64,000 nt of DNA. Origin: Gilichinskyi gelida. Lineage in GTDB: Bacteria; Acidobacteriota; Thermoanaerobaculia; Gp7-AA8. How positions within the stretch are numbered: the first letter of the stretch is position 1; the number at the start of each line of letters is the position of its first letter. Of the stretch, positions 42,331-50,028 are shown in pieces. Under the pieces are notes generated by a model that did not search any database, was not told the origin of the DNA, and saw only the letters and a list, made by a program, of their open reading frames with translations. A program made the translations under genes and the position numbers. The stretch covers positions 1 to 64,000 of the forward strand of contig JBBPII010000004.1 in assembly GCA_038040385.1 (NCBI GenBank). The letters run 5' to 3'.

Positions 42331-44523
42331 ATGGAATTGAATGTCCAGGAAGTCCACCTGTCCCAGTATTGGAACGTCATCTACAAGCGATGGAAAGTCG
42401 CGCTGTCGATCGTCGCGGTGGTGATGCTCGGCACCTTTCTGGTCAGCTACCTTTCCAAGCCGCTCTACCGTTCCGCGATCCAGATCCAGATCGAGCGTGA
42501 GAACCCCAACCAGCTCACGGTCGACGATCTCTTCGGCATCGCCGCCTCCGATCAGGAGTTTCTGCAGACCCAGTACGTCCTGCTCAAGAGCCGCGGCCTG
42601 GCCGACCGCGTGATCCGCGACACCCGGCTGCTCGAAGATCCCGAGTTCTATCCGGCGGGCATCAAAGGCAAATCGCTGGCGGAGATCGACAACATCCGCA
42701 ACGGGATGGCCAGCGCCATCACCAGCAACCTCGAGGTCACGCCGGTGCGCAACACCACACTGGTGGAGATCGCCTACATCGCCCCCTCCGCCCGCCTGGC
42801 GCAGAAAGTGGCCGAAGCGGTCGGCGCGACCTACATGCGCGTCAACACCGAGCAGAAGTTCGAATCGGTCCGCGAGGCGAGCGATTTTCTCAGCCGGCAG
42901 ATCGTGCGACTTCACGGCGAGATCGACGTGATCCGCAAGCAGATGCAGAAGTACGGCGAGAACACAGGACTGGTTCCCTCGAACGATCCGAACAACATCG
43001 GGCTGCAGTCGCTGATGCGGAATACCTCCGAGTACGCCACCGCGCAGAACTCGCGCATCGACAAAGAGACTGCCTACAACTCGATCCTGCATTCCGACCC
43101 CTCCAACGTCACTTCCGGCGACTCGCTGGTGGTGCAGCTCACCCAGGAGGAATCGCGGCTCCAGCGCGACTACAACCAGAAGCTCGCCATCTTCAAGCCC
43201 GATCACCCACAGATGCAGGCGCTGCGCAACTCGATCGAGAAAACGCATCAGGCGCGCCTCACCGCAGTCAGCACCGCTTACGCCGCGAAGCGCGACGCCG
43301 CTCGCCGCGAGCTCGAAGCCGCGCGGCAGATCGAGTCGCAGATGGAGGCAGGCCTCAACCAGCAGCGGCGCGAAACGATCAGTCAGGGCTCGGACGCGGC
43401 CGGCATCCTCGACCTCGCCCGCACCCTGCAGAGCAAGCAGACGTTGCTCGATCAGCTCGAGAAGCGGCAGAACGAGACTGAGATCACCTGGCGCGAGCGC
43501 GGCAAGAGCACGTCGAACATCCACTGGGTGGACCACGCCCAACTGCCGGGCGGACGGTTCAACGTGACCATGACCAAGAATCTGCAGAGCGCCTTCCCGC
43601 TCGGCGTGGTCCTCGGCCTGGCGGCGATCTTCTTCCTGGAGTACATGGACCGGTCGATCAAGAGCCCCGAGGAGCTGGAGCGCGTCACGAAGTTCGCGTC
43701 GCTCGGCGTGATCCCCGCGGCCGGCTCCGTCGCCGGCCGCGGCTACGGCTCCTACGGCTACGGGCGCACCACCCCGAAGCTGCGCGCGGTCGACACGCCC
43801 GTCGATCCGCAAGCAGGCATCGATCTGCTGCCGCACGTCGACACTCGCTCGCCGATCGCCGAGGCCTACCGCGCGTTCCGTACCTCGCTGCTGCTCGCCT
43901 CGGCCAGCTCGCCGAAGGTGATCGTGATCAGCTCGACCTTCGCGCGCGAAGGAAAGACCACCACCTCGGTCAACCTGGCCGTCGTGCTCGCACAGATGGG
44001 CAAGCCGGTGCTGCTCATCGACGCCGACCTCCGCCGCCCGCGGCTGCAGAAGATCTTCCGCGGCAAGATGAACCTCGGCCTGGTCAACTACCTCGCCGCT
44101 AACGTCTCCATCGACGACGTCATCCAGGACAGCGGCGTGCCGAATCTCAGCGTGGTGCTCTCCGGCCCCACACCGCCCAATCCGTCCGAGCTCCTGGCCT
44201 CCGATCGGATGAAGCACCTCATCCACGAGGTCCGGGCGCGCTTCGCGTACGTCATCTTCGACTCGCCGCCGGTCATGGCGGTGACCGACTCCATCGTGCT
44301 CGCCGCCAACGCCGACGGCTTGGTGCTGTGCGTCCACGGCGGACATACCCCGCGCGATCTCGTGCAGCGCGCCGCCGAGCGTCTCCGCCAGAGCAACATC
44401 CCGGTCCTCGGCGCGATCCTCAACAACCTCGACCTGCACCAGTACGGCTACACGTACAAGAAGAACTACTACGACTACTACGACTCCGACGATCGCGAGA
44501 AGCGCGAGCAGAAGGGCGCGTAA
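42331..44523 (+). CDS. polysaccharide co-polymerase/BY-type tyrosine autokinase (Wzc-like)
   Basis: A 730-residue fusion of a Wzz chain-length domain (helices near 22-41 and 415-432 around a large periplasmic coiled-coil) and a cytoplasmic BY-kinase. The kinase has SSTFAREGKTTTSVNLA as Walker A, LLIDADLRRP as Walker A' and YVIFDSPPVMAVTDS as Walker B. The tail carries a tyrosine cluster (YGYTYKKNYYDYYDSDDREK), the usual autophosphorylation site. AGGGCGG upstream of the ATG is a plausible ribosome-binding site. With the PHP phosphatase next door this forms the standard phosphorylation cycle that drives polymer length and export. Confidence 0.94.
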   Translation: MELNVQEVHLSQYWNVIYKRWKVALSIVAVVMLGTFLVSYLSKPLYRSAIQIQIERENPNQLTVDDLFGIAASDQEFLQTQYVLLKSRGLADRVIRDTRLLEDPEFYPAGIKGKSLAEIDNIRNGMASAITSNLEVTPVRNTTLVEIAYIAPSARLAQKVAEAVGATYMRVNTEQKFESVREASDFLSRQIVRLHGEIDVIRKQMQKYGENTGLVPSNDPNNIGLQSLMRNTSEYATAQNSRIDKETAYNSILHSDPSNVTSGDSLVVQLTQEESRLQRDYNQKLAIFKPDHPQMQALRNSIEKTHQARLTAVSTAYAAKRDAARRELEAARQIESQMEAGLNQQRRETISQGSDAAGILDLARTLQSKQTLLDQLEKRQNETEITWRERGKSTSNIHWVDHAQLPGGRFNVTMTKNLQSAFPLGVVLGLAAIFFLEYMDRSIKSPEELERVTKFASLGVIPAAGSVAGRGYGSYGYGRTTPKLRAVDTPVDPQAGIDLLPHVDTRSPIAEAYRAFRTSLLLASASSPKVIVISSTFAREGKTTTSVNLAVVLAQMGKPVLLIDADLRRPRLQKIFRGKMNLGLVNYLAANVSIDDVIQDSGVPNLSVVLSGPTPPNPSELLASDRMKHLIHEVRARFAYVIFDSPPVMAVTDSIVLAANADGLVLCVHGGHTPRDLVQRAAERLRQSNIPVLGAILNNLDLHQYGYTYKKNYYDYYDSDDREKREQKGA

Positions 44524-44535
44524 GGCGCCTCCCCC

Positions 44536-45330
44536 ATGATCGACATCCACCACCACTGCCTCCCCGGCGTGGATGACGGACCGCGCACCATGGACGACGC
44601 GATCGATCTCTGCCGCATGTCGGCCGACGAGGGGATCGAGACCATCATCGCCACTCCGCACGTGCTCCGCGGGCGCTGGAAAAACACCTCGCGGGCGCAG
44701 CTCGAGGCGACGCTTGCTGATCTGCAGAACCGCGTCGGCGCTGCCCCGCGCCTCTTCCTGGGCTCCGAATACTTCTTCGCGCACGACATCGCCGAGGTCA
44801 TGCGTACCGGCGGAGCGATCATCCCGCTCGCCGGCAGCCACTACATCCTGGTCGAGTTCGCCAGCAACGCCGTGCCGCCCATGGTCATGCAGCCGCTCCA
44901 CGCCGTGCAGCTCGAGGGATGGACGCCGATCATCGCCCACCCGGAGCGCAATACCGTCTTCCAGGCGAAGCCGGAGCTCGTCGCAGCGCTGGCCCGGATG
45001 GGAGTGAAGATACAGGTCACCACGGGCAGTCTGACGGGCGAGTTCGGCGAGGAGGCCCGGACGGCGGCGACGCAATGGCTCCGCGCGGGCTGGGTGCACT
45101 TCATGGCCACCGACGCGCACAATCGCGCCAGGCGGCCGCCGCGGTTCCGCGCCTCGCGGGAGATCGCCGCCGGGCTGTGCGGCGAGGCGATCGCCCAGGC
45201 GCTCTACGTCGACAACCCGCGCGCCGTGGTCGAGGGGCGCGGGCTTCCCTACGACCCCGACATTCCCGAAAGGGTGGAAAAACAGGGAGTTATGGCCCGT
45301 CTCCGGGAGCTTTTCGGGCCTCGAACGTGA
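44536..45330 (+). CDS. PHP-type protein-tyrosine phosphatase (CpsB/CapC/YwqE-like)
   Basis: A 264-residue metal-dependent phosphatase that removes phosphate from the tyrosine tail of the BY-kinase. MIDIHHHCLPGVDDGP supplies the first metal-binding histidines and aspartates, GSEYFF, AHPERN and FMATDAHNRARRPP the others. It begins 12 bases after the kinase gene. It should act in the cytoplasm to reset the Wzc-like protein. The family assignment is firm because all four metal-binding segments are present in order. Confidence 0.93.
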   Translation: MIDIHHHCLPGVDDGPRTMDDAIDLCRMSADEGIETIIATPHVLRGRWKNTSRAQLEATLADLQNRVGAAPRLFLGSEYFFAHDIAEVMRTGGAIIPLAGSHYILVEFASNAVPPMVMQPLHAVQLEGWTPIIAHPERNTVFQAKPELVAALARMGVKIQVTTGSLTGEFGEEARTAATQWLRAGWVHFMATDAHNRARRPPRFRASREIAAGLCGEAIAQALYVDNPRAVVEGRGLPYDPDIPERVEKQGVMARLRELFGPRT

Positions 45331-45367
45331 ATTTTTGCCCTATCATCATGGTTTGCCCGAGGTGGTC

Positions 45368-45874
45368 ATGAAAAGCCGAATCCTTCTCAGCGTCGCCGTC
45401 CTGCTCTGCAGCGCGGCATCCCTTTCCGCACAGCAGCAGGGAAACATCGCCCACACCCCGGAGGGCTGCATCCTCGGCGGCGAGCTGCCGATGATGATGG
45501 TCAGCACGGCCGACGACGGCCTGCTCCGCGCGTACTTCCGCCGCCTCGGCACCATCGACTGGTGCTCGGTCGACGGCACGAACCTCGGCAAGGCGTCCAA
45601 CGTCATCCTGCCGCGCTTCAGCGTCGGCACCGAGATCGAGTACTACTTCATCGTCCTGAAGGGGAAGCAGGTCGTGGCCAAGAGCCCGGTCATCTATCGC
45701 ACCCGCGCGCTGATCCGCTGCGACGCGCCGTTCGCGCGCCACTCCGTCAATCTGGTGATGGAGTGCTTGCCGGCAGGACAGAATCCGATCGCCGCCGGTT
45801 ACAAGGTGCTGTCGAACGGGAAGCGCGTGCAATCGCCTGAGAAGCCTGAGCAGGCCGCAGCCAGCGGCCAGTAA
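45368..45874 (+). CDS. exported protein, unknown function
   Basis: I do not recognise a family. A 168-residue product with a clear signal peptide (RILLSVAVLLCSAASLSA, cleavage before QQQG). The mature part has four cysteines (in EGCILGG, DWCSVDG, IRCDAPF and MECLPAG) that could form two disulfides, and a strand-rich pattern. ATG 45368 has GAGGTGG just upstream; TATCAT at 45341-45346 may be its promoter. It follows the CpsB-like gene by 37 bases and ends directly against the convergent etfA stop, without intergenic space. Confidence 0.68.
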   Translation: MKSRILLSVAVLLCSAASLSAQQQGNIAHTPEGCILGGELPMMMVSTADDGLLRAYFRRLGTIDWCSVDGTNLGKASNVILPRFSVGTEIEYYFIVLKGKQVVAKSPVIYRTRALIRCDAPFARHSVNLVMECLPAGQNPIAAGYKVLSNGKRVQSPEKPEQAAASGQ

Positions 45875-46831
45875 TCAGTGCGCCTTGGCGCGCTTCACTT
45901 CCTCGGTCAGCGCCGGAACGATCTGGAAAAGATCGCCCACCACGCCTAAATCCGCGACGCGGAAGATCGGCGCCTCCGGATCCTTGTTGATGGCCACGAT
46001 GTGCTTCGACGACGACATGCCGGCAAGGTGCTGGATCGCGCCGGAGACGCCGGCCGCGATGTAGAGATTCGGACTCACCACCCGGCCGGTCTGGCCGACC
46101 TGGTGCTGGTGGTCGATCCACCCCGCGTCGACCGTAGCGCGCGACGCGCCGACCGCGCCGCCCAAGGCGTGCGCGAGATCGCGGATGAGCGAGAAGTTCG
46201 CCGCCTCCTTCAGGCCGCGGCCGCCGGAAACGATGATGTCCGCCTCGGCGATCGACAGCTCGCCGGCCTCGGGAACCTTCGTGTCGAGCAGCTTGGCCTT
46301 CGACTGCGCCTCGATGATGATCTCCATGACTTCCGCCGCGCCGCTTCCGGCCTCCTCGGCGGGAAACGCGTTGGGGCGGGTGGTGGCCATCGCCGGCGCG
46401 CTGCTGACTTCCACCGTCGCGAACGCCTTGCCGGAGTACACCGGCCGCCGCGCCCGCAGCTTGCCGCCCGTCCATTCGAGGCGATCGACGTCGGAGGCGA
46501 CGCCGGCGTCGAGCTTCGCGGCGAGCCGCGGCGCGAGGTCGCGGCCGTTCGACGAGCCGCCCAGAAGAACGATCGACGGCTGCGCGTCGCCGACCACTTG
46601 CTTCATCGCCGCGGCGTAGGTTTCGGGAAGATACGGGCCGATGTTTGCGGCGACGTATAGCTTCTTCGCGCCGCAGCGCCCCGCGTCTTCCGCCACCGCG
46701 CGATCGGAGGCGAATCCGATCAAATCGCCGCCCGCCGCCTCGGCGAGCTTGCGCCCGATGCTCAGCGCCTCGCGCGAGACTTTCTTGATCTTGCCGTCTT
46801 TGGTTTCGACGAAAACGAGAACGCCAGCCAT
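45875..46831 (-). CDS. etfA: electron transfer flavoprotein alpha subunit
   Basis: A 318-residue FAD-binding subunit. The C-terminal FAD domain is intact: GGRGLKEAANFSLIRDLAHA, GAVGASRATVDAGW, QVGQTGRVVSPNLYIAAGVS and HIVAINKDPEAPIFRVADLG. It pairs with EtfB to accept electrons from flavin dehydrogenases (for example acyl-CoA dehydrogenases) and pass them to the ETF-quinone oxidoreductase encoded at 4114-5844. The start overlaps the etfB stop (TGATG), so both subunits are made in step. Confidence 0.96.
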   Translation of the reverse strand: MAGVLVFVETKDGKIKKVSREALSIGRKLAEAAGGDLIGFASDRAVAEDAGRCGAKKLYVAANIGPYLPETYAAAMKQVVGDAQPSIVLLGGSSNGRDLAPRLAAKLDAGVASDVDRLEWTGGKLRARRPVYSGKAFATVEVSSAPAMATTRPNAFPAEEAGSGAAEVMEIIIEAQSKAKLLDTKVPEAGELSIAEADIIVSGGRGLKEAANFSLIRDLAHALGGAVGASRATVDAGWIDHQHQVGQTGRVVSPNLYIAAGVSGAIQHLAGMSSSKHIVAINKDPEAPIFRVADLGVVGDLFQIVPALTEEVKRAKAH

Positions 46832-47610
46832 CAGAGCGCCTTCGCCTCCTCCCGAATGTATTTGACGATCTCGCGCGCCGCGGCCGCGGCGTCGGCGCCG
46901 TCGATCTTCCGGCCGCCGCTCTTTTCGGGCGGCAGCTCGAGCGAGATGACCGTCACGCGCTGATTGAAAATGTCAGCGTCCTGCAGCCCGAGGTCGGCGA
47001 CGGTCTTGCTGTCGATGGTGATCTTCTTCGCCGCCATGATCCCTTTGAGCGACGCGTAGCGCGGCTCATTCAGACCCTTCTGCGCGGTGATCACCGCGGG
47101 CAGCGGGCACTCGATAGTCTCCTCCGCCCCTTCGATCTCCCGGTGCGCGGTGACCTTGCCCTCGCCGAATTCGACGTGCGTGACGACGTTGACCTGCGCG
47201 TAGTCGAGCAACTCCGCCACCATCGGCCCCACCAGCGAGTTGTCGGTGCCGACGCCCTGCTTGCCGAAGAAGACCACGTCGTGCGGCAAGGTCTTGATCG
47301 CCGCGGCGAGGACCTTGGCGATGCCGAGCGCGTCGGCATCGCCGGCGTCGCCTTTGATGTGCAGGGCCTTGGTCGCGCCGCGCGCCAGGCATTCGCGCAG
47401 CGCCTGCTGCACCCGATCGGGACCGAAGGCGACCACGGTGACGTCGCCGGTCTGCTTTTCCTTCAGGCGGATGGCCTCTTCGAGCGCGAATTCGTCGTAC
47501 GGAGAGACGATGAACTTGATGCCCGTCTCGTCGATGCGGCGCCCGTCGGCGGCGATCTTGATGCGCGATTCTGTATCGGGGACCTGCGCGATGCAGACAA
47601 CGGAATTCAA
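46831..47610 (-). CDS. etfB: electron transfer flavoprotein beta subunit
   Basis: A 259-residue AMP-binding subunit of ETF. It starts with NSVVCIAQVPDTESRIK and holds the typical FFGKQGVGTDNSLVGPMVAE and PAVITAQKGLNEPRYASLKG (the recognition-loop region). The TTG at 47610 is chosen because GGGAGGAA sits a few bases upstream and the family N-terminus begins there; longer frames to the left lack homology. A TAGAAT at 47642-47637 may be the promoter. The divergent neighbour is the hfq-like gene. Confidence 0.95.
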   Translation of the reverse strand: MNSVVCIAQVPDTESRIKIAADGRRIDETGIKFIVSPYDEFALEEAIRLKEKQTGDVTVVAFGPDRVQQALRECLARGATKALHIKGDAGDADALGIAKVLAAAIKTLPHDVVFFGKQGVGTDNSLVGPMVAELLDYAQVNVVTHVEFGEGKVTAHREIEGAEETIECPLPAVITAQKGLNEPRYASLKGIMAAKKITIDSKTVADLGLQDADIFNQRVTVISLELPPEKSGGRKIDGADAAAAAREIVKYIREEAKAL

Positions 47611-47614
47611 AGGG

Positions 47615-47622
47615 TTCCTCCC
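47615..47622 (-). promoter_or_regulatory. ribosome-binding site that fixes the TTG start of etfB
   Basis: GGGAGGAA on the minus strand, with the GGAGG core six bases before the TTG at 47610. Confidence 0.75.
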
Positions 47623-47636
47623 GGGTCGAGCGCGCG

Positions 47637-47642
47637 ATTCTA
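47637..47642 (-). promoter_or_regulatory. putative -10 element for etfBA
   Basis: TAGAAT on the minus strand, 26 bases upstream of the TTG start; unlike the leaderless candidates it leaves a leader with a ribosome-binding site. Confidence 0.4.
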
Positions 47643-47716
47643 AAGGTAAGGCACGAGCTTCGCAACGGAGGTCCACACTTGCACTCATCACCGACAAACG
47701 AGAGCGGAGGACGTTG

Positions 47717-48052
47717 ATGCCATATACGAATCGCCGTGAGGTTGATGCACCGCCCCGAGTCTTTCGCACTCCCTTCGACTTCCGGCGCTCCCCGCGCGGC
47801 AACAACGGCAATGGGAACGGCAAGTCCGTACGCCCCGCCCCGCCCGAGACCACCAACGCCGAGAACTTCTACTACCTGAAGCAGATGAATGCGAAGACGC
47901 CGATGGTCGTGGTGCTGACCGACGGCGAGCAGGTGCGCGGCTGCATCGAGTGGTACGACCGCCACTCGCTCAAGGTGAATCGCGAGGGCGCCCCCAATCT
48001 CCTCATCCAGAAGCACTGCATCAAGTACGTGTACAAGCAGGACGAGGAGTAG
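47717..48052 (+). CDS. hfq: Hfq-like RNA-binding Sm protein with N-terminal extension
   Basis: A 111-residue protein. Residues about 50-108 form an Sm fold: FYYLKQMNAKTPMVVVLTDG (Sm1, with the hallmark D-G turn) and the Sm2 element KHCIKYVYK, equivalent to K-H-A-I-S-T of Hfq. The first 48 residues are a basic, Gly/Asn-rich, probably disordered arm (RRSPRGNNGNGNGKSVRP) not found in typical Hfq. It likely forms a hexameric RNA chaperone; the arm may add RNA contacts. CGGAGG precedes the ATG. A divergence in the Sm2 motif leaves some doubt whether it is Hfq proper. Confidence 0.8.
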   Translation: MPYTNRREVDAPPRVFRTPFDFRRSPRGNNGNGNGKSVRPAPPETTNAENFYYLKQMNAKTPMVVVLTDGEQVRGCIEWYDRHSLKVNREGAPNLLIQKHCIKYVYKQDEE

Positions 48053-48059
48053 CACCCAC

Positions 48060-48065
48060 TACAAT
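48060..48065 (+). promoter_or_regulatory. putative leaderless -10 element
   Basis: TACAAT ends seven bases before the GTG at 48073, with no Shine-Dalgarno sequence. Confidence 0.55.
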
Positions 48066-48072
48066 CGCCCGT

Positions 48073-48927
48073 GTGAAACCGCTGGCGATCACGCTCGGCG
48101 ATCCCGCCGGCATCGGACCCGAGATCGTCTCCAAGGCGATCTCCGACCTCGACGTGCCCGTCCGCGTCTTCGGCGAAAGCCCGTCCGGCGTCCGCTACGG
48201 CGAGGTTTCCGCGGAGTACGGCCAAATCGCGCTCGACGCCATCGACGCCGCGGTGCGCGCGATCGAGACCGGCGAGTGTTCCGCGCTGGTCACCGCGCCG
48301 ATCCACAAGCTGGCCATCGCCGCGGCCGGCTCGCCGTTTCCAGGCCACACGGAGCTGCTCGCCGCGCGCGCGGGACTGAAGCGCTACGGGTACGACTACG
48401 CGATGTATTTCGACTCGCCGTCGATCCGCGCCGTGCTGCTGAGCGTCCACGTTCCGCTGCGCGAGGCCATCGCGGGCATCCGCGCCGAGGACGTCGCCGC
48501 GCTCGCGCAACTCACGGCGCGGGAGTGGCCGCGTCTGTACAAGCGCCCGCCGCGCATCGGCGTCGCCGGCCTCAACCCGCACGCCGGCGAAGGCGGCAAG
48601 TTCGGCGACGAAGAGCGGGAAATCGCGCGCGGCGTGGCGCTGGCACGCGACGCGGGCGTCGACGTCAGCGGCCCCCATCCCGCCGACACCATCTTTCGCG
48701 GACAATATGACGTCGTCATGGCCATGTACCACGATCAGGCGCTCATCCCGATCAAGACCATGGCCTTCGCTGAATCGGTCAACGTGACGCTGGGCCTTCC
48801 CTACCTGCGCGTGTCGGTCGACCACGGCACGGCTTTCGACATCGCCGGCAAGGGAGTGGCCGACGCCGCGCCGATGCGCTACGCCATCGAGTGGGCCGCG
48901 CGGCACGCCGAGGACTTCGCGTCATGA
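48073..48927 (+). CDS. pdxA: 4-hydroxythreonine-4-phosphate dehydrogenase
   Basis: PdxA oxidises 4-phosphohydroxy-L-threonine with NAD in the deoxyxylulose-5-phosphate-dependent branch of pyridoxal phosphate synthesis. ITLGDPAGIGPEIVSKA at the N-terminus, TAPIHKLAIAAAG, FPGHTELLA, GVAGLNPHAGEGGKFGDEE and VVMAMYHDQALIPIK (metal-ligand and phosphate-site motifs) are all present, as is VSVDHGTAFDIAGKG. At 284 residues it is about 40 shorter than E. coli PdxA, the shortening being spread in the first half before TAPI. GTG 48073 is the first codon that keeps the frame. The stop overlaps the next gene (ATGA). Confidence 0.93.
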   Translation: MKPLAITLGDPAGIGPEIVSKAISDLDVPVRVFGESPSGVRYGEVSAEYGQIALDAIDAAVRAIETGECSALVTAPIHKLAIAAAGSPFPGHTELLAARAGLKRYGYDYAMYFDSPSIRAVLLSVHVPLREAIAGIRAEDVAALAQLTAREWPRLYKRPPRIGVAGLNPHAGEGGKFGDEEREIARGVALARDAGVDVSGPHPADTIFRGQYDVVMAMYHDQALIPIKTMAFAESVNVTLGLPYLRVSVDHGTAFDIAGKGVADAAPMRYAIEWAARHAEDFAS

Positions 48928-49070
48928 ACAGCCGGTGGCCCGCGCGCATCCTCGGCCTGATCTTGATCATCGTCTTTTTTCTGCTGATGCTGAACCTGCA
49001 GAAGCAACTTCTGATGATGCACCGCCATCGCAATCCGCAGAACACCACGGCGCCAACGGCAACGCGTTGA
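48924..49070 (+). CDS. small membrane protein, unknown function (48 aa)
   Basis: A 48-codon frame joined to pdxA by ATGA and to the transporter gene by TTGA. The peptide has one hydrophobic helix (RILGLILIIVFFLLMLNLQ) followed by a His/Arg/Gln-rich tail. The double four-base overlap makes translation of this frame very likely, since without it the transporter would lose its coupled start. Function unknown; it may assist the transporter. Confidence 0.62.
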   Translation: MNSRWPARILGLILIIVFFLLMLNLQKQLLMMHRHRNPQNTTAPTATR

Positions 49071-49951
49071 GAGCGCACTGGGTCGCCGTCGCCCTTCTCT
49101 TTCTCGTCGCCACGGCTTGGGGGGCGACGTTCACGGTGGTCAAGGACATCCTCGTCGACATCGCGCCGGAGCCGTTCATCTTCCTCCGCTTCACTCTCGC
49201 CGGGCTCGTGCTCGCAGCTATGGCCCTCGCGCGCGGCGCCCTGAGCGAAGCCGAAGGGCTGCGCGCGACGTTCCGTCCCGGCCTGATCCTCGGCATCCTC
49301 GTCTTCGTCGGCTACTGGTGCCAGACCCGCGGGCTGATGGTCATTTCGCCGTCGCGCTCCGCGTTCCTCACCGGCCTGTACGTGGTTCTCGTCCCGTTCT
49401 GCGACCGCCTGCTGTACCGCACGCGCATCGACGCGCGCGCCTGGATCGGATCGGCGCTGGCGGTGGTCGGCACCACCATGCTCATCGGCGGCTTCGACGC
49501 GCGCCCGTCGTGGGGCGACGCGCTGACCTTCGTCTGCGCGATCTGTTTCGCCATGCACGTCGTGCTCTCAGCGAAGTACAGCGCGGAGACCTCGGCGCTC
49601 GCGCTGGCGGCGGTGCAGGTGCTCGTCGTCGGCATCGCCGCCGCGCCCCCCAGCCTCTTCGCGCCGCGCCCGCGGATGACGGCGAACGTCATCGGCGTGA
49701 TCGTCTTCACGGCCGTGGTCACCACCGCCCTCGCCTTCGTGGCGCTGATGTGGGGACAGGCGCGGGTGACGGCGACCGAGGCAGCGGTGATGCTGGCCTT
49801 CGAGCCGGTGGCGGCATCGTTCACCTCGATCCTGCTCGACCGCGAGCCGCTCACGCCGGTGTTCATCGCCGGCGGGGCGATCATTCTCGCGGCGATGGTC
49901 CTGTCGCAGTTGCCGGAGAAGACGTGGCAGCGCGATCCGATCGCGCCCTAG
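49067..49951 (+). CDS. EamA/DMT-family transporter
   Basis: A 294-residue drug/metabolite transporter with ten predicted helices in two EamA repeats (the first starts VALLFLVATAWGATFTVVKD, the second near LTFVCAICFAMHVVLSAKYS). Family members export amino acids, sugars or other metabolites; location after pdxA suggests but does not show a vitamin-B6-related substrate. The TTG at 49067 overlaps the small gene stop. The loop GALSEAEGLRAT (about 60-71) is encoded by a stretch resembling the REP-like repeats (CCCTGAGCGAAGCCGAAGGG at 49240-49259). Confidence 0.85.
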   Translation: MRAHWVAVALLFLVATAWGATFTVVKDILVDIAPEPFIFLRFTLAGLVLAAMALARGALSEAEGLRATFRPGLILGILVFVGYWCQTRGLMVISPSRSAFLTGLYVVLVPFCDRLLYRTRIDARAWIGSALAVVGTTMLIGGFDARPSWGDALTFVCAICFAMHVVLSAKYSAETSALALAAVQVLVVGIAAAPPSLFAPRPRMTANVIGVIVFTAVVTTALAFVALMWGQARVTATEAAVMLAFEPVAASFTSILLDREPLTPVFIAGGAIILAAMVLSQLPEKTWQRDPIAP

Positions 49952-49953
49952 CC

Positions 49954-50028
49954 GTCATCCTGAGCGCAGCGAAGGATCTCAGGCTACGCCGGCTGAGATC
50001 CTTCGCCGTCTTCGCGGCTCAGGATGAC
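49954..50028. repeat. REP-like palindromic repeat, ATCCTGAG subfamily, copy 2
   Basis: Inverted repeat starting GTCATCCTGAGCGCAGCG and ending CGCGGCTCAGGATGAC, with short loop. Its right arm is shared with copy 1 at 39-128. It extends 45 bases into the acyltransferase gene and supplies that protein's last residues and stop codon. Confidence 0.9.

Noticed and set aside
42220..45120. Uninterrupted minus-strand reading frame of 966 codons opposite the wza/wzc/cpsB-like genes
   Set aside because: High GC content removes stop codons on the opposite strand; the translation is low-complexity and shows no domain, while the plus-strand genes are clear.
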